In this document: positions 8,435 through 21,200 of the stretch, piece after piece
How positions within the stretch are numbered: position 1 is the stretch's first letter
Layout: each line of letters opens with the position of its first letter
Assembly (NCBI GenBank): GCA_934772045.1
Contig: CAKVMH010000001.1
Coordinates: 124,001-188,000, forward strand
From: an uncultured Clostridia bacterium
GTDB taxonomy: Bacteria; Bacillota; Clostridia; Christensenellales; UBA1242
Length of the DNA: 64,000 bases
Direction of reading: 5' to 3'
Made by a program: the position numbers and the translations under genes
Notes under the pieces: generated by a model
The model's database searches: none
What the model was told of the DNA's origin: nothing
What the model saw: only the letters and a program-made list of their open reading frames with translations

Positions 8435-9133
8435 CTATGTGTTCCAAGCAGAGATAACACCACCTGCACCGAATGCCCAAATTGCGGCAGCATAATTTGC
8501 TTGCACAGCTTCAAACACGATTGTAATTTTAAGGTTACAATTTGTTATATCTACAGGCGCCGACGTTGATATGGTTGCACCTGTTGCCAAGGCTTGGGTG
8601 CCTCCCGTTTCTAATACATTCTTGCAAAAGTAGTAATACACTTCATGAGTGCTCTCTTGCACTTTTTTCTTTTCTATCTCTTCATCATTGTATGTTAATT
8701 CAATGAAATTGCCGTAATCAGTTGTGTCTGTGGTATCATATGACCAGTCGTCACCTAATTTATTCATTTTCCTTGCCACAACTTTAACCCTAACATATGC
8801 AGGGCACGAATCGCTTGAAGAACCTAAACTTACCTGGTCAAGTTGTGTAAGTGTGTTTCCTTCACTAACCATAAATTTAAATTCATTACCACGCAGTACG
8901 CTTTCATTTGGATTAGGAATAATTTCAAATTCAGTGCTGTTTGTTTGTGTTGAAACTGTCGATCCCGCTTTTTTATAATAAAAGTTAATATTCATATCAT
9001 AAAATGTTAAATTGCCTTCAACTGTTGCACGCGCGGTAAAGTAGGCATATGTCACATTTAAACCACACAAAAAGACTAATACCAACATCAGTATTTGCCC
9101 AAAAGTGTTAATCTTTTTGTATGATTTTTTCAT
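8435..9133 (-). CDS. SipW-type secreted protein B (TasA/camelysin-like)
   Basis: 232 residues with signal helix about 11-29 and the junction VTYAYFTARATVEGN; cleavage is expected after Ala30, and the YFTA form fits the SipW substrate rule. The mature part is beta-rich, contains an acidic TTDTTDYGN loop and ends in IWAFGAGGVISAWNT, with Trp and Gly near the end. The segment CNLKITIVFEAVQANYA is like the penultimate strand of camelysin-like domains. SD TAGGGG. It follows the 807-residue gene by 7 bases and precedes protein A by 17 bases, so all are surely one transcript. Probably a minor or major subunit of the same surface structure. Confidence 0.8.
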   Translation of the reverse strand: MKKSYKKINTFGQILMLVLVFLCGLNVTYAYFTARATVEGNLTFYDMNINFYYKKAGSTVSTQTNSTEFEIIPNPNESVLRGNEFKFMVSEGNTLTQLDQVSLGSSSDSCPAYVRVKVVARKMNKLGDDWSYDTTDTTDYGNFIELTYNDEEIEKKKVQESTHEVYYYFCKNVLETGGTQALATGATISTSAPVDITNCNLKITIVFEAVQANYAAAIWAFGAGGVISAWNT

Positions 9134-9140
9134 TTAACCC

Positions 9141-11564
9141 CTAATTTATTATTGTTGTATATAAATTCGTCAGTTCGTCGTAAAAGCTTGACGCCCAACC
9201 TTTGCTTTGAATTTCTGCTTTAGAAAGTAAACTGCCGGTTGCATCTTCAATGAAGTTTTCTGAACCGATAACAATGTCGTCTGTAACCGCTGTCATAGGC
9301 ACTGGAATAACTTGCCCTGGACGGATAAGCCCCTTATAGTAACTGTAACCAGCGGTAGAATAGAACAACGAACTTGTGGTTGAACCATTGAAGCGTACAT
9401 AGTAAGATTTTGTTGTTGAATTGTTGATTAAATAAGCAAGCCCTGATGCCTCATTTATGAGTTGCACATCGTCGGCAGTAGTATTAATTGCGTTTGCTGT
9501 TGTAAACGAGAATGTGTGATTGTTAAAATTATAAGTTTGTGAGTTATTCAAAGCCAAACTGCCAATCAACACTTTTTCGCTAGGATTTACATTTACGCTG
9601 GTTGAAAGTGTAAAAGTGATTGAACTAGCAACTGTCTGCCAGCCAGCGAATAAATAGTATGTTGAAGCAGTGTTCCATGTTGGTATACTTTTGAAATTTG
9701 ATGTTGTAACTTGATTGAATGTTGAACCAGTTTTTGTGTAATATCTCCAGTATTCACGCCCCCAGTTTTCAGGTTCGCTAGTTCCAACCTGAGATTGTGT
9801 TTCAGTTGCCTGCGTGTTAAACCAAGAATATTGAACGCTCAATTTTATGTTTGATAAAACGTTTGTTGAAACATTTTTAGCATAGAAATAAGCGGTTTTT
9901 GTTGAACCTGATGTAACAATTTCAGTTTCCAAAGTTAATGTGTCGTCTGCTTCTGTCGTTTCAACTGCTGTGATTGTAGGCACCAAAACCGCCCATAAAT
10001 CACAACTGCCATATTTGCTGTTTGTTGTTATTAAATTGTCATACACACTTGATGAAATTTCAAACTTTGTGCACAAAGTAACGGCACCATAAGGCGAAAC
10101 AATTTTTGTGCTGTTCGCAACTGTAAGTGCGGTGGAATCAACTTCTGCGCGTGCCCAATGTACGGCGTCGTTAAACTGATAAACTTGACCATACTTAGCG
10201 GCAGAGTTACCATTGCTTATGAAAAGTTTAAGTTTAAAGTTATTTGCGGTTACTTTCAATTTTTTATTTGTGTTGTTGATGACCGTAATTTGCGTTTGAT
10301 AAGTCTTACTTGCACTTGTGTCGGTTGTATGGAACAATGCAGGCATGTATTTTGAAACATTGACTACCGTAGTTTCATTTGCTGTCAATGCAGTTTTACC
10401 TGATAACCCAGCCGACGCAACATTTTCTTTTACGCCAATGCCGTTTTCTGTGTTTATTTGGTTTGTGTTAAGTTCCAAAAGCGTGGAAATTTTCGCCCCA
10501 GCATAGTCTGCTTCGGTGTTCAAACCACGTGTAACCATTTCCACTGAATCAACAACTGGAATATACACCGCAGTGTAAGCAGGGATTTCGTAAGCGTACT
10601 CCCTTATTTCGTCGATTTCGTTAGTTGTTTGACTTGCTTCAGCGTTATAAGTTTCATTAACCCAGTTGTCCGAATAATTGTATTTAATTGTGTTTGACAC
10701 AATGTTTACTGTATCCGTTGTTTTAGGGTTCCATGTGCCGGTCACTTTTGCACGAAGCGTGATTGCGTTACTACCAGTTATAACATAAATTCCAAGCCCA
10801 ACATAACCTCTATTGCCAAGTAACCTTCTTGTTGCAGTTGTTGTTGAGCCTTCAGTTGTGTTATACGTCATGAACGCAGTTTCACCGACTGGTGCAGTTG
10901 GCTTGTAATTGCCAATTGATGTTTGATTGTAACAAACTACATATGCATTTGTTAAACTTGTTCTGGTTTTATATTTAAGCCAAGCATTGCCAGCTGTTGA
11001 GTTTGTGTAAAGCGCATGGCTTGTTGTGTAAACATTGTTAACTGGTTTGATAACCACTTTTGTAATGTTAATTTTCAAACTCTGTCCATAATAAGTTTCG
11101 TCGTACAAATCGGTGAAATTTACGCCAACAATCATAGGTAATTTACCTGTGCCGGCCGACACCACTTCGCGGTAATACATATGTGAATTATCCACAATCC
11201 AAGCGTCGCGGTTTGAATAGTTTAAAATTACATTTGAACTATCCGATTTGTTTGACCATTCCAAAGCATATTCAACATAAAACTCAAAATCATAAGCATA
11301 TGAATATTGAAGTGCCACTTCCTGGTCATTGACACCGGCATTGTAAGGTATGCCATTTGGCATGGTGTCGTTTATAATTTGATAACTCTGGTTAGGAAGA
11401 TACGCCCCTGTTGCGTAGCCTGAATCAAAACTTTTTTTCCAGCCTGCAAACGAAGCGTAAACAAACCCCGTTGTAAATGCAAAAACTGCGCCTATTAAGA
11501 CGCAAATAATTTTAATTAGATTGCTTTTATTGTTTTTTACAATCTTGCTAAAACTACCCCTCAT
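9141..11564 (-). CDS. Large SipW-type secreted protein, 807 residues
   Basis: The N-terminus has a Lys-rich leader and a hydrophobic helix (about 16-36) ending FVYASFAGWKKSF, a variant of the SipW cleavage site (cut after Ala37, aromatic residue next but one). The mature 770 residues are Thr-, Ser-, Asn- and Tyr-rich and beta-structured, with no membrane anchor, LPXTG motif or known catalytic motif. It may be a stalk, adhesin or cross-linking partner of the two shorter SipW-type proteins. It is nearly four times the usual size of a TasA-like protein, which is unusual. SD GGGAG eleven bases before ATG. A 97-base gap separates it from the upstream peptidase gene. Confidence 0.78.
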   Translation of the reverse strand: MRGSFSKIVKNNKSNLIKIICVLIGAVFAFTTGFVYASFAGWKKSFDSGYATGAYLPNQSYQIINDTMPNGIPYNAGVNDQEVALQYSYAYDFEFYVEYALEWSNKSDSSNVILNYSNRDAWIVDNSHMYYREVVSAGTGKLPMIVGVNFTDLYDETYYGQSLKINITKVVIKPVNNVYTTSHALYTNSTAGNAWLKYKTRTSLTNAYVVCYNQTSIGNYKPTAPVGETAFMTYNTTEGSTTTATRRLLGNRGYVGLGIYVITGSNAITLRAKVTGTWNPKTTDTVNIVSNTIKYNYSDNWVNETYNAEASQTTNEIDEIREYAYEIPAYTAVYIPVVDSVEMVTRGLNTEADYAGAKISTLLELNTNQINTENGIGVKENVASAGLSGKTALTANETTVVNVSKYMPALFHTTDTSASKTYQTQITVINNTNKKLKVTANNFKLKLFISNGNSAAKYGQVYQFNDAVHWARAEVDSTALTVANSTKIVSPYGAVTLCTKFEISSSVYDNLITTNSKYGSCDLWAVLVPTITAVETTEADDTLTLETEIVTSGSTKTAYFYAKNVSTNVLSNIKLSVQYSWFNTQATETQSQVGTSEPENWGREYWRYYTKTGSTFNQVTTSNFKSIPTWNTASTYYLFAGWQTVASSITFTLSTSVNVNPSEKVLIGSLALNNSQTYNFNNHTFSFTTANAINTTADDVQLINEASGLAYLINNSTTKSYYVRFNGSTTSSLFYSTAGYSYYKGLIRPGQVIPVPMTAVTDDIVIGSENFIEDATGSLLSKAEIQSKGWASSFYDELTNLYTTIIN

Positions 11565-11661
11565 GTTTTTGCATTCTCCCTTAAAAGACTTTTATCCTAT
11601 GCCTGTTTAAGTTTGCTTATATTTACCATTTACAAAGTAAATTGTAACATATTATTTTCAA

Positions 11662-12264
11662 TTATGCAAACCTTCTGGCCTTACTCATCTCAATTTCATT
11701 TTGGAAAACCATAGTTATACACCACAAACCAACAATCATTGTTATGAAAAGCACTTTATGTTTGCCTATGAAATCAATATATTTGCCATAATTTGTAAGT
11801 GTACCTACCACTTTGCCTTCAATTTGGTTAGCGGTAACATATTGATAGTTGTTTGAGCCTGCCCTTAATTCTTCATAAGACATGTCCTTAATGGCGTCGG
11901 CTTCTTCATGCCAATCCTTATTCACTGAATATGAATAATTTGTGTTATCACCATGGCAAATGTAATAGCCTTCTTTTATACCTATAAGCCTGTGCACTGT
12001 TGGCAATTTGTTATCACCCGTTTGGTCGAACTTTAACACATCGCCAACTTTATATTCTTTTGAACTATGCACAATAACCAAATCATCAACGCCGATTGCC
12101 GGTTCCATACTACCTGTCAGTACATTATAAGGTTTAAATTTGAAACCATAAACAAACAATAAACAAAATGCCAAAATTATGCAAATTGAAACCGCGATGT
12201 TATATAAAAGTTGTTTAACAAACTTAAATGCCTTATTTTCTAAAATACCGTCGTAATAATTCAT
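11662..12264 (-). CDS. sipW: SipW-type (ER-type) signal peptidase I
   Basis: 200 residues. An N-terminal membrane helix (about 18-40) is followed by NVLTGSMEPAI, in which Ser52 is the nucleophile. The general base is a histidine in PTVHRLIGI (His91) instead of the lysine of ordinary bacterial signal peptidases, which defines the ER-type/SipW class. The GD-box equivalent is GDNTNYSYSVN. A second helix lies near the C-terminus (about 168-189). It should remove the signal peptides of the three SipW-type proteins encoded downstream. It starts 9 bases after the giant lipoprotein gene and has SD AAGGGG. Confidence 0.9.
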   Translation of the reverse strand: MNYYDGILENKAFKFVKQLLYNIAVSICIILAFCLLFVYGFKFKPYNVLTGSMEPAIGVDDLVIVHSSKEYKVGDVLKFDQTGDNKLPTVHRLIGIKEGYYICHGDNTNYSYSVNKDWHEEADAIKDMSYEELRAGSNNYQYVTANQIEGKVVGTLTNYGKYIDFIGKHKVLFITMIVGLWCITMVFQNEIEMSKARRFA

Positions 12265-12273
12265 AAATCCCCT

Positions 12274-15200
12274 TTATTTAATTTCATAACAATTTGTTGG
12301 GTTATAGTTAGTTTGGTTTGAAACACCATAAATACCCATACTTTCAACTTTTCCATTACCAAGCACTGTTTTACCTTGGTTTAATTGTCCTTCCCCAAAT
12401 GCTAACATAATTCCACAGCTATCAATGCTTGTTATTTTAGCATTATAAACCGTTACGAAACCAGCAATATAACCAACATTTATGTTGATATCTGTTTCAA
12501 GGCTGAGTGTGAAATCTAGTTTAACGGTGCTGTTTGAAATTTCACCACCTTGCACAAGCCCTGCCACACCTGCTAAGTACGTATCGCTATCAAGTGTTGC
12601 CATCACTTTGCCAGTAACTGTGCAATTGTAAATTTTAGTTGCAATCGCTTCACCTGCAACACCACCAAAACGCCCAACCCTTATGGTTGTGTCTTGTTCA
12701 ATTTTCACAGTCATGCCAGTGATTTGTGAATTTGCACCTTCAATGTAAGCGACCACGCCACCAACTGCATAAATACGCCTTGTTGTGTTGGCTGGTTGTG
12801 TAATTTTAAGTGTTGAATTGATTTTTGTTTCAACAGCATTTTTAGCACTAATTGTAGTGTTAGTAGCACTTGCAACCACACCACCGATGTAAATTGAAGC
12901 ACCCGAAGCCGGCACGAAATCTGCTTGTAAATCAACAACCAAATTGATTGAACAATCAATGATAGATGTGTTGTTAGCGGTTGCAATCAATCCACCGATG
13001 TAACTAATCGCCTGTATCTTGCCACTGCCAGTTAAACCGATTTGTGCATTTGGCACATTGACATTATTCAATGTGGAATTTGTTGATGTTTTTGCAACTA
13101 TTGCTAATTTTAGCATATTTGTTTGTTTATTTGCAAACGTATTTACAAATTTTGTTGGCATTTCATTATCAGTTTCTGCAATGTTGATATTTTTAATCGT
13201 TGCACCATCAATTTCGTTAAATAATGCAAAGCCTGAATAATCAGTTGCAATATTTGAAATGCTGACATTTGATAAACCATAAATGCTGTAAACTTCGCCT
13301 GGGTTTGTCCCAGCGCCGTCAAGTGAACCTGCAAATGTGTTGCTAATTATTGCATTGTAAGTATTTATCCTTGAAGCAAAATCAACACCGCTCATATCAA
13401 TTGATTGATACAGTTTGAAATGTTTGTCTGGTCTGTAACTAATATTTAGTAAATGTTCAGCGTTAGCAATTATGTATTGATTAGTTTCACTGCCGTCGCC
13501 TGATGCAAAATAATTAAAGTCGATATTTTCAAAAGCTTTTGGATAAGAAACAATTTTGCCCCTTTCAACGCAAACAGATATTTGAGTGTACAAACCAACT
13601 GCTTCAAGTGGATAAACGAAATATGTTTCGCCGTCTATAACTTTTGTGCTTGTTGCATAGTCAATTTTACCTTCCACTTGTGACAACTGTGTTCCGTTTG
13701 TGTCAAAAGTGTATGCTTGAATGTTGTATGAAACCCTAACTTTGTCGTTGGTTTTAAAATCAGCACTCACTTTGATGTAGAAATTCAAATCGGTTTGGTT
13801 GAATGTAACATTTTCAACTGTTTCAGGCATTTCGTTAGAGCCAGTAAACTCAAATATTTCGCCATTGAACACTTTACCTTCGCCCACACCTACTGCGCGG
13901 ATTATGATTTTATATGCGCCGGTCATAGTTTCAGGGAAAGTACACTCACACCCTGTCACCACCTTAGTTTCGGTTTGAGGTTCGCCGTCTTTTGTCCATT
14001 CAAATGTCAATTCATAGCCTTGTGCGTTGTCAACTGCGTCCCATTTAACTCCGTTACCCTGTTCAGTAAGCTTACTAACCGAACCAAGTTTTGTAAAGTT
14101 GTCCACCCTTGTTGATGGCATTGAACTTACGTAATTGTCACCTATCGCTTTGATTGTTACTGAATATTTACCAACTGCTAAAGCCTTATTGTTGTCGTCC
14201 AAAACCTTACCGAAATCGATGCTTGTTTGTGTGGTTGTGAATGTGTAATTTTCAGCACCAGTCAAACTTACAACATATTTTACCACTTGCTCGGTTTCCA
14301 TATGTTCCCATGTAAGCACCCCATCAAGCGATTTAATTGAATTGGCATTTACTAATTTTAACCTGTTCATTTCAACATCTTCGCAATAATCACTGTTCAA
14401 TATGCTGTTGCTGTTGCCGATTGTGTAAAGTTTAAGTGTGTATTTACCGGCAGGAATTTCCGATTGTCCGTAATTGTTCAAACATTCGTATTTACCATCG
14501 CTAATTTCATAATAGAAATATTCTTGTCCATCTATTGTTGTGGTTTTCGTGTAACTTTGTGTAATTGTTTCTTCAATAACACGCACGTCGCCTTCACCAA
14601 ATTCAATGCGGATAACTGTTCCTGTATAGTTTGCCTTGTCTTTAACTTGCCACATTATTTTGCCGTCTTTTATCTTAACCGTTTCAATGCCCTGTGACTT
14701 TGTTAAATTTGTAACAATATCTTCGCCTTCTTGTTGCGCATAACCAGCATTTAAAATGCCAGTGTTGCCTGTAGGCTGTAACGCACGCACTTTAAAACCA
14801 TATTCCTTGCCATTTGTAAGGTTTAATTCAACAGTGTCAACTGCGTTTAAGTTAGTTTTGTTTGCTTGCACAGTTGATGGCAATGCGTAAGTTAAAACAT
14901 TATTTTTAATGCTGACACCATCAGTCACACTATCAATTTTAAATGTGTATTCGTCTGCACCGTCAATCACCGTAAATTCATATGAATTGATGTAGGATTT
15001 AATTGTATCTTCCATAACATACGCTAATTCAAATTGTATTTTACCAGTGTTTAATTTAAGTTCAGTGTCCGAAATTCGCTTAAACAAGTATGAACTTATA
15101 GGTACGCGTGAATTTAAAAGGTATTTTGAATCTAAATCCTCTGTTCCGACACCTGCCAAAGTGCGTATTTTAATTGCGTAATTGCCCGCCTCAAAATACT

Positions 15201-18200
15201 TCGACATGTCAAACCTTAAATATTCAAAATTGTTTTCAAGTGTCAGTGCCTTAACTTTTTGTGTGTTTGTTGCGGTTCGTTTGTTCATTTCAATAACTTC
15301 ATCAACGCTGTTTTCATCGTGGTATAAGTAATAGATGTAAACTTCGCTCGCGTCAACAGTTTTCCCGCTATAATAAACATTCGGTGTTATTTCAAGTTCG
15401 TAAACCGGGTAATCAATTGGGTTGTTTTCTTCATCACGTTTAATCTTGTTTTGGAAAATCACCTGACCAGAATACGTATAAATCATTTCTCCGCCATTTG
15501 CCTGTATATCTAAACCGCCAAAATTTGCAAAGTCAATGTTGTTTGCATTATCTGCAGTGTACTGAATGTAGGACATCAAAATGTTATCGGTATACCTAAT
15601 AAATGATTTTGAAGCCACCAAATTTGAAGATAAATACGCCAAATTCGTTTCATTGCCCGCTTGCCCAGTTGTTGTGATGTCGCAACCTAAAAGTTGAGTT
15701 TCGATTATAAACACACCACCCTCAATCAATGAAACCGTAAAATACCCTTTTGGGGTTTCATTTAACACTGTTGCAAGGCAAGGTGAATTGTCCACAACAT
15801 TCATTGTTGTTTTATAATAATAGAAATTATCTAAATTTAAGTTAATTTGATTTTTAGTATATACGCTGAAATATACATATTTAGTTTCACCATTATCTAT
15901 ATACGGATATTTAACATAACCATAAAGTGAACCTATTGATAACTTTTCAAATAAACCCTCGCCTAATTTGCTTTCGTTAGCGATGAAGTTATCGTAATCA
16001 ATAGCATACAAACCATGTTCATCATTGTTAACCTTGACATTAATTTTGTAAATTATTGCGTTTTTAAAGAATGAATAATCCACATTTTCAACTGGTGTGT
16101 TGAACTGATAATTTAATCTACCTTCTTGGTAAGAAGCAGGTGCATCGAATGTGAATACACCACGTTCATCAACACGTAACCATGTTTTATCTGTCGCCTG
16201 TTCATTTTCTTCATCAAAACTGAGTTTTATAAACCTTTCAACATCGGTTTCCTTTTTTAATGCAGAGTTAACAATAAGTTTGGTGTTATCTTGTCGTGAA
16301 TTTCCCATCAATTTAACACTAACTTCATACACCCCAGCGCTAAGTTTAATTAAATAATCGTCATCAATTTTAATTGCGTAATTAAATTCCGCATTAAGGT
16401 CGGCAAGGTTTGTACCAACCCAGTCAGCAGATGTAAGGTTATCTAAATTTGTTTCATAATCAGGGCAAGCAAATTCAAAGTTTTCTTCCACGCCTGTGCT
16501 AACATTTTTAAACGATAGTTTTGCGATTGTGAAATATCCATTTGCTTTCAAAATCAAAACACCATCATCAACCAAAAGGCTTTTGTATGTAGGCAAACGA
16601 TGAACATTTATACTTTCACTCATTTCACTATCAACAACATTTGCCACGCCGGAAAGCGCCTTTACTTCAACCTTGTAATTACCTACATATGCGTCAAAAT
16701 CGCTACCCTCAAATTCAAAATAGTTTTCAACTAAAACAATTGTTTTTGTCTTAGTTTCATCATTTAAATCGGTCAAAGTTAAACTATAATTTGTGGCAGA
16801 ATCAATCTTACGCCATGTGATGACACCTTCCGCCACCGTAAGCACTGGTTTTTCAAGCATAGTCACTTCGCAGAATTCGCTGTAAGCCGAGCAACATAAA
16901 TTAAAGCCTGTAACATTTTCTTTTGGAATTGTACGCACATAAACCTTATATTTACCGGTTACAAAAGGAACAACTCTATCGCCATTTGAAGTATCTTTAA
17001 ACCCATAAGGGAAAGGTATGCTGTTAGCTTGAATAATGCTTGGGTAATTTGTTTCATTTCCGTTTTGCAAGTAAACAAGGTCGGTTGTGCTGTAATACTC
17101 TAAACCCTGTTCGTCAACAATTTTAAAGGTGTAACCTGAGAAGACGTCCGTGCTGTTCATCTTGTTTTTGTTATTATCTTGCCATGTAAGCAATTTAGTT
17201 TCGTCATTTGACGATGGTAAACTAATTTTTGTTGGAGCAAACAAACCATAGAAATCAACTTGTGCGATGTTTGAATCCAAATATAATGTGCCAGTTTCAA
17301 CTTTTGCAATGCACTCAAACTTAACATTTTCTTTTACCAGCCCATTTGTGCCATAATTTAAAACTATTGTTGGGTCAATTATAATCCTATTTGTTTCTAT
17401 CTTAATGCCATTTGTATCTTTGTGGATATATTTAACTTCGCCGTCATCAACTGCAAAACGTATCACACAGCCATTCAAGTCTTCCACCGATGTAAATGTA
17501 GTTGCATTGGTGAACAAATCAAAAGCAGAGTCACCCAAAGTTAAAACAATCATACCCTTTTCAACTGAAACTGCCGGTGTTGAAAGTTTTGTAATATAAA
17601 TAGGCTCACTCAATTGACTATTTGTAAAATCGCCAGTGTCGCGCGCAATGCCCTTAAGCATCAAAGTCATTTCGCCAGCATAGCCAGCAAGGTTAAATTC
17701 GTTAGTTATAATGTTAGTGTTTAATTTTTCAAACCCAGTTGAAGTCGATTTATAAACATCAACGCCGGCAACATTATTTGGCAAGTCGAAAATCAATTTT
17801 GCGCCGTCCGTGCTGTAATTTGGCGCGTCGACAATTGTAAATGTCATTACATTTGATGGATCAGCGTCAAACACGTAGATTGTTTTGCCGTTATTAACAT
17901 AGTTCGCTTGAACTTCAACATTAACCACCACTTTTTTTGTGCCAACTAAATTTAAACCATAGTCGTCCAAATTGAATGAATAACTGTTTGTGTCGCTGAC
18001 ATTAATGATATGTGCGCCAGCAATACCAACTTCATCGTTATATACTTTTACAACAAACTTTTTCTCATAACTTGTTGCACTTGCCGTGAAGGTCACAACC
18101 CTTGAATTGTTTGCTAAAGTGTTGTCCTTTGATGAGCTCAGTTCAACTGTTTTGGCCTTTTGCACTTTTAATTCTCCGCCCAATGAACTCAAAAACAAGT

Positions 18201-21200
18201 TACTGTCGGTAGATTTTTTGTTTAATGTAACAAGTTTTAACCCCACAATGTCAGGTTCATCATTTGTGCTGATTGCATTATAAATTGTGGAAATATTTAC
18301 TTTTATTTTTTTATTTTCGCTGTCAAGGTTAGCATTAACTTCATTTAGGAATAAAATATCTGCATCATTGATTATCAAAGCATAATCGGTTTGAGTGTAT
18401 AAAGTTTCAATGTTGAAAACCACATTTTGCCCATCACGTGTATCCATAGCAAAGTCTGCCTTAGGCGCAAACGAAACAGCATTTGCATTCGATAGTCCGC
18501 TAGACGCCAAATTATCATTTTCTTCATTATGCACAGCAATAAAGCGAACTTTAACTGTAAAATCACCTGTCATTACAGATGGTAAAATTGGGTTGTAAAG
18601 CCTGTCCAACAAAGGAATGATGTATGCGCTCTCAGTCTTAGTAATTGTCAGCTTTTCATTCTTTTCCTTACAGTTTGCTTCGTTGAAAACAACAGCATTT
18701 TCATTCTCTTCAAGGGTAATTTCCAGTATCGCACCATCGTACATCTTTGCTGGCGTAACAATCAAATTATTCCCAACAATTGAAACCAAACAATCTTCAT
18801 CAATTTTTGTAACAACAAGTTCACATGTAAGGGAATTTACTGTAATTTCATCACCATCGATTTGCCCAATAGCGGTTAATTTGAAAGTGTTTTCACCCTT
18901 TATTAAATTTGAAATTGATGTGCCAAAGACATATGAATTTGTTATGTCATCTTCATTAAACAGCAATGTGTAATTGTCCGTTTCCCCAGTTGCAGTAATT
19001 GAGTTTGAACTGTTATCAAACCTAAGTTCTGGCGTAGCAAGGCGGGTGAATGTTTTCGTCACACTATATTGTGAATTTATATATCTCTCACCATCACCAA
19101 CCGCCTGCACTTTAAATTGACGTGTTTGCCCAGATGCTAAATCAAATTTGTAACTTGTATTGGTAACATTTGTTTTGTTTGTTTGTTCCCAAATGTTAAA
19201 TGAACTAGCGTGCGTCACTGCGCCGATTTGAAGCTCTGCTTCCACACTTCTTGCTGTCAGTTCAGGCACGCTAAGCACTGTAAATTCATACACCGCGGTT
19301 GCCTTTTCTTGCCCATCATCATCTGCAACTGAAAGTGTTTTAGATTTATCACCCAAAACATACAATTTAATTGTGTAATTGCCAGCGCCTAAATTTAAAG
19401 AACTTAAATCGGTGTTATTTTCAACTGATTTAATAACACTGCTTGCTTTGTAAATATCAAAACGTAATGTTGCATTATTTTGTGTGTTTAAATTGCCCGC
19501 AACAGCCGACGCACAACTATTTACGACGCTAATTTTGCTAACTGCTTCTAAATATGTGTAGCTTATTTTACTTTCTGTGCTATCAATGTCATTTTGCCCA
19601 TTGCCTAAATGTTTAACAGACACATCATATTTACCAGCAGTGTATTCAATGTCTAAATTGTAAAGGTTCAAATTCAAACCATCACTCGATGCCAAGTGTG
19701 TTTGTTCATAAACAATTTGGTTAGTGCTGTCAGTTATTTTCACCAAATAATTATTGTCAATACGTGTTGCAAATTTAAGCATGTTGTTTTCAATTTTCAG
19801 TTCAACATCTTCAACTTTATTAATAGAAATGCCCGCTTCGTACGAACCTAAATAATGTTCACTTTCATTTTGCGCATAATTTGCTTTAACTGTAACTGAA
19901 TAATTAGCATTTGAAGCATATTCATCCAAACCAAAATCAATGCTTGTTTTTTGCGTTGTTGTGTCAAATATTACACCGGTGACACTGCTGACTATTTTAA
20001 CTTGATAACTAATCGCATTTTCAACGCTATCCCAACTTACCACATTGTTTTCACACTTAATCGTTGGCGTTTCAAGCCTGTTTAAATTGATTGTTGCAAT
20101 TTGATTAGCCGAACTAACAATATTTACACAATCGTCGCGCAATTTAGTTTTAACACTAACTTGATATCCGGTTGTATTGTAAGGGAAAAGTGTCAAATAA
20201 TCTTGTGACGGTAAGGTTGTAATGTCGAAATAAGTATTCGTAACTTGCGCAAAAGGTTTTGCACTGTTATCTTTGTAAAGTTCGTAACTTGAAACGCCGT
20301 CAATTGCGTTCCACATAAAAGTTTCATTTATTAAACTTAAATTCACATTTTCAATGCATTTTACAACTTTAGTCAAGCCTTGTGAATTGTACGCAGTAAA
20401 CCCTTCGCCTGCCTGTCCCAATGCTCGAACTTGAATCTCCACATTTTGCCCAGCAAATGAATTGTTAATCACAGATAAATCAAAAGTTGTTTTGTCCGTT
20501 GTCGCTAATGCCACACCATTCACAAAAATTTGATGTTCAGTTGCCTTGTTCTTTTTGATTTTTAATTTACCGCCAACAATCTCAATATCTTTTGGCGCGC
20601 TTGCTTGGTTAATTTTAATGGTGTTTGAGAATGAAGAATCTTCAAACGCTTTTGTATAATCTGGCACCGTTGCTTTAACGCGCACTGTCAAATCTTTGTC
20701 GTATGCCGAACTTCCAGCAGTTGAAGTGGAAGATTTTAAATGTTTTTCGTAATCATTCAATGAATATTCAAGCACATTGCCAATTGAAATATTTTCGCCA
20801 TTAATTTCAAGTGTGTAACCATTAATAAGCCCATCTTGATTGACAGATGAAATTACAAATGATTGTTTTTCAGCCGAATATGTAACCGAAGGTGTTGCAA
20901 GTTTTGTCACAGTGTTCACAACCTGCACAAGCATAACATCTTGAATTAATTGATTTTCATCTGAAACGACTTTTATGTAAGTTTTGCCTTGTGTTAAAGC
21001 AGTTAAACCGTTGTTGCGCACAGCCACAACACTTTCGTCGCCAGAAATAATCTTGTATCCGCGATTAGTTGGGTAAAGTGGGCTAAAATAAACTTCCGGT
21101 GTGTAAGTTTGCCCCACAAGCAAAACAACACCATCGTTTGATGGTGCATTGAAGAAAACATTTTCAACCGCCACATTATGTTTACAACCCCATAATAAAA

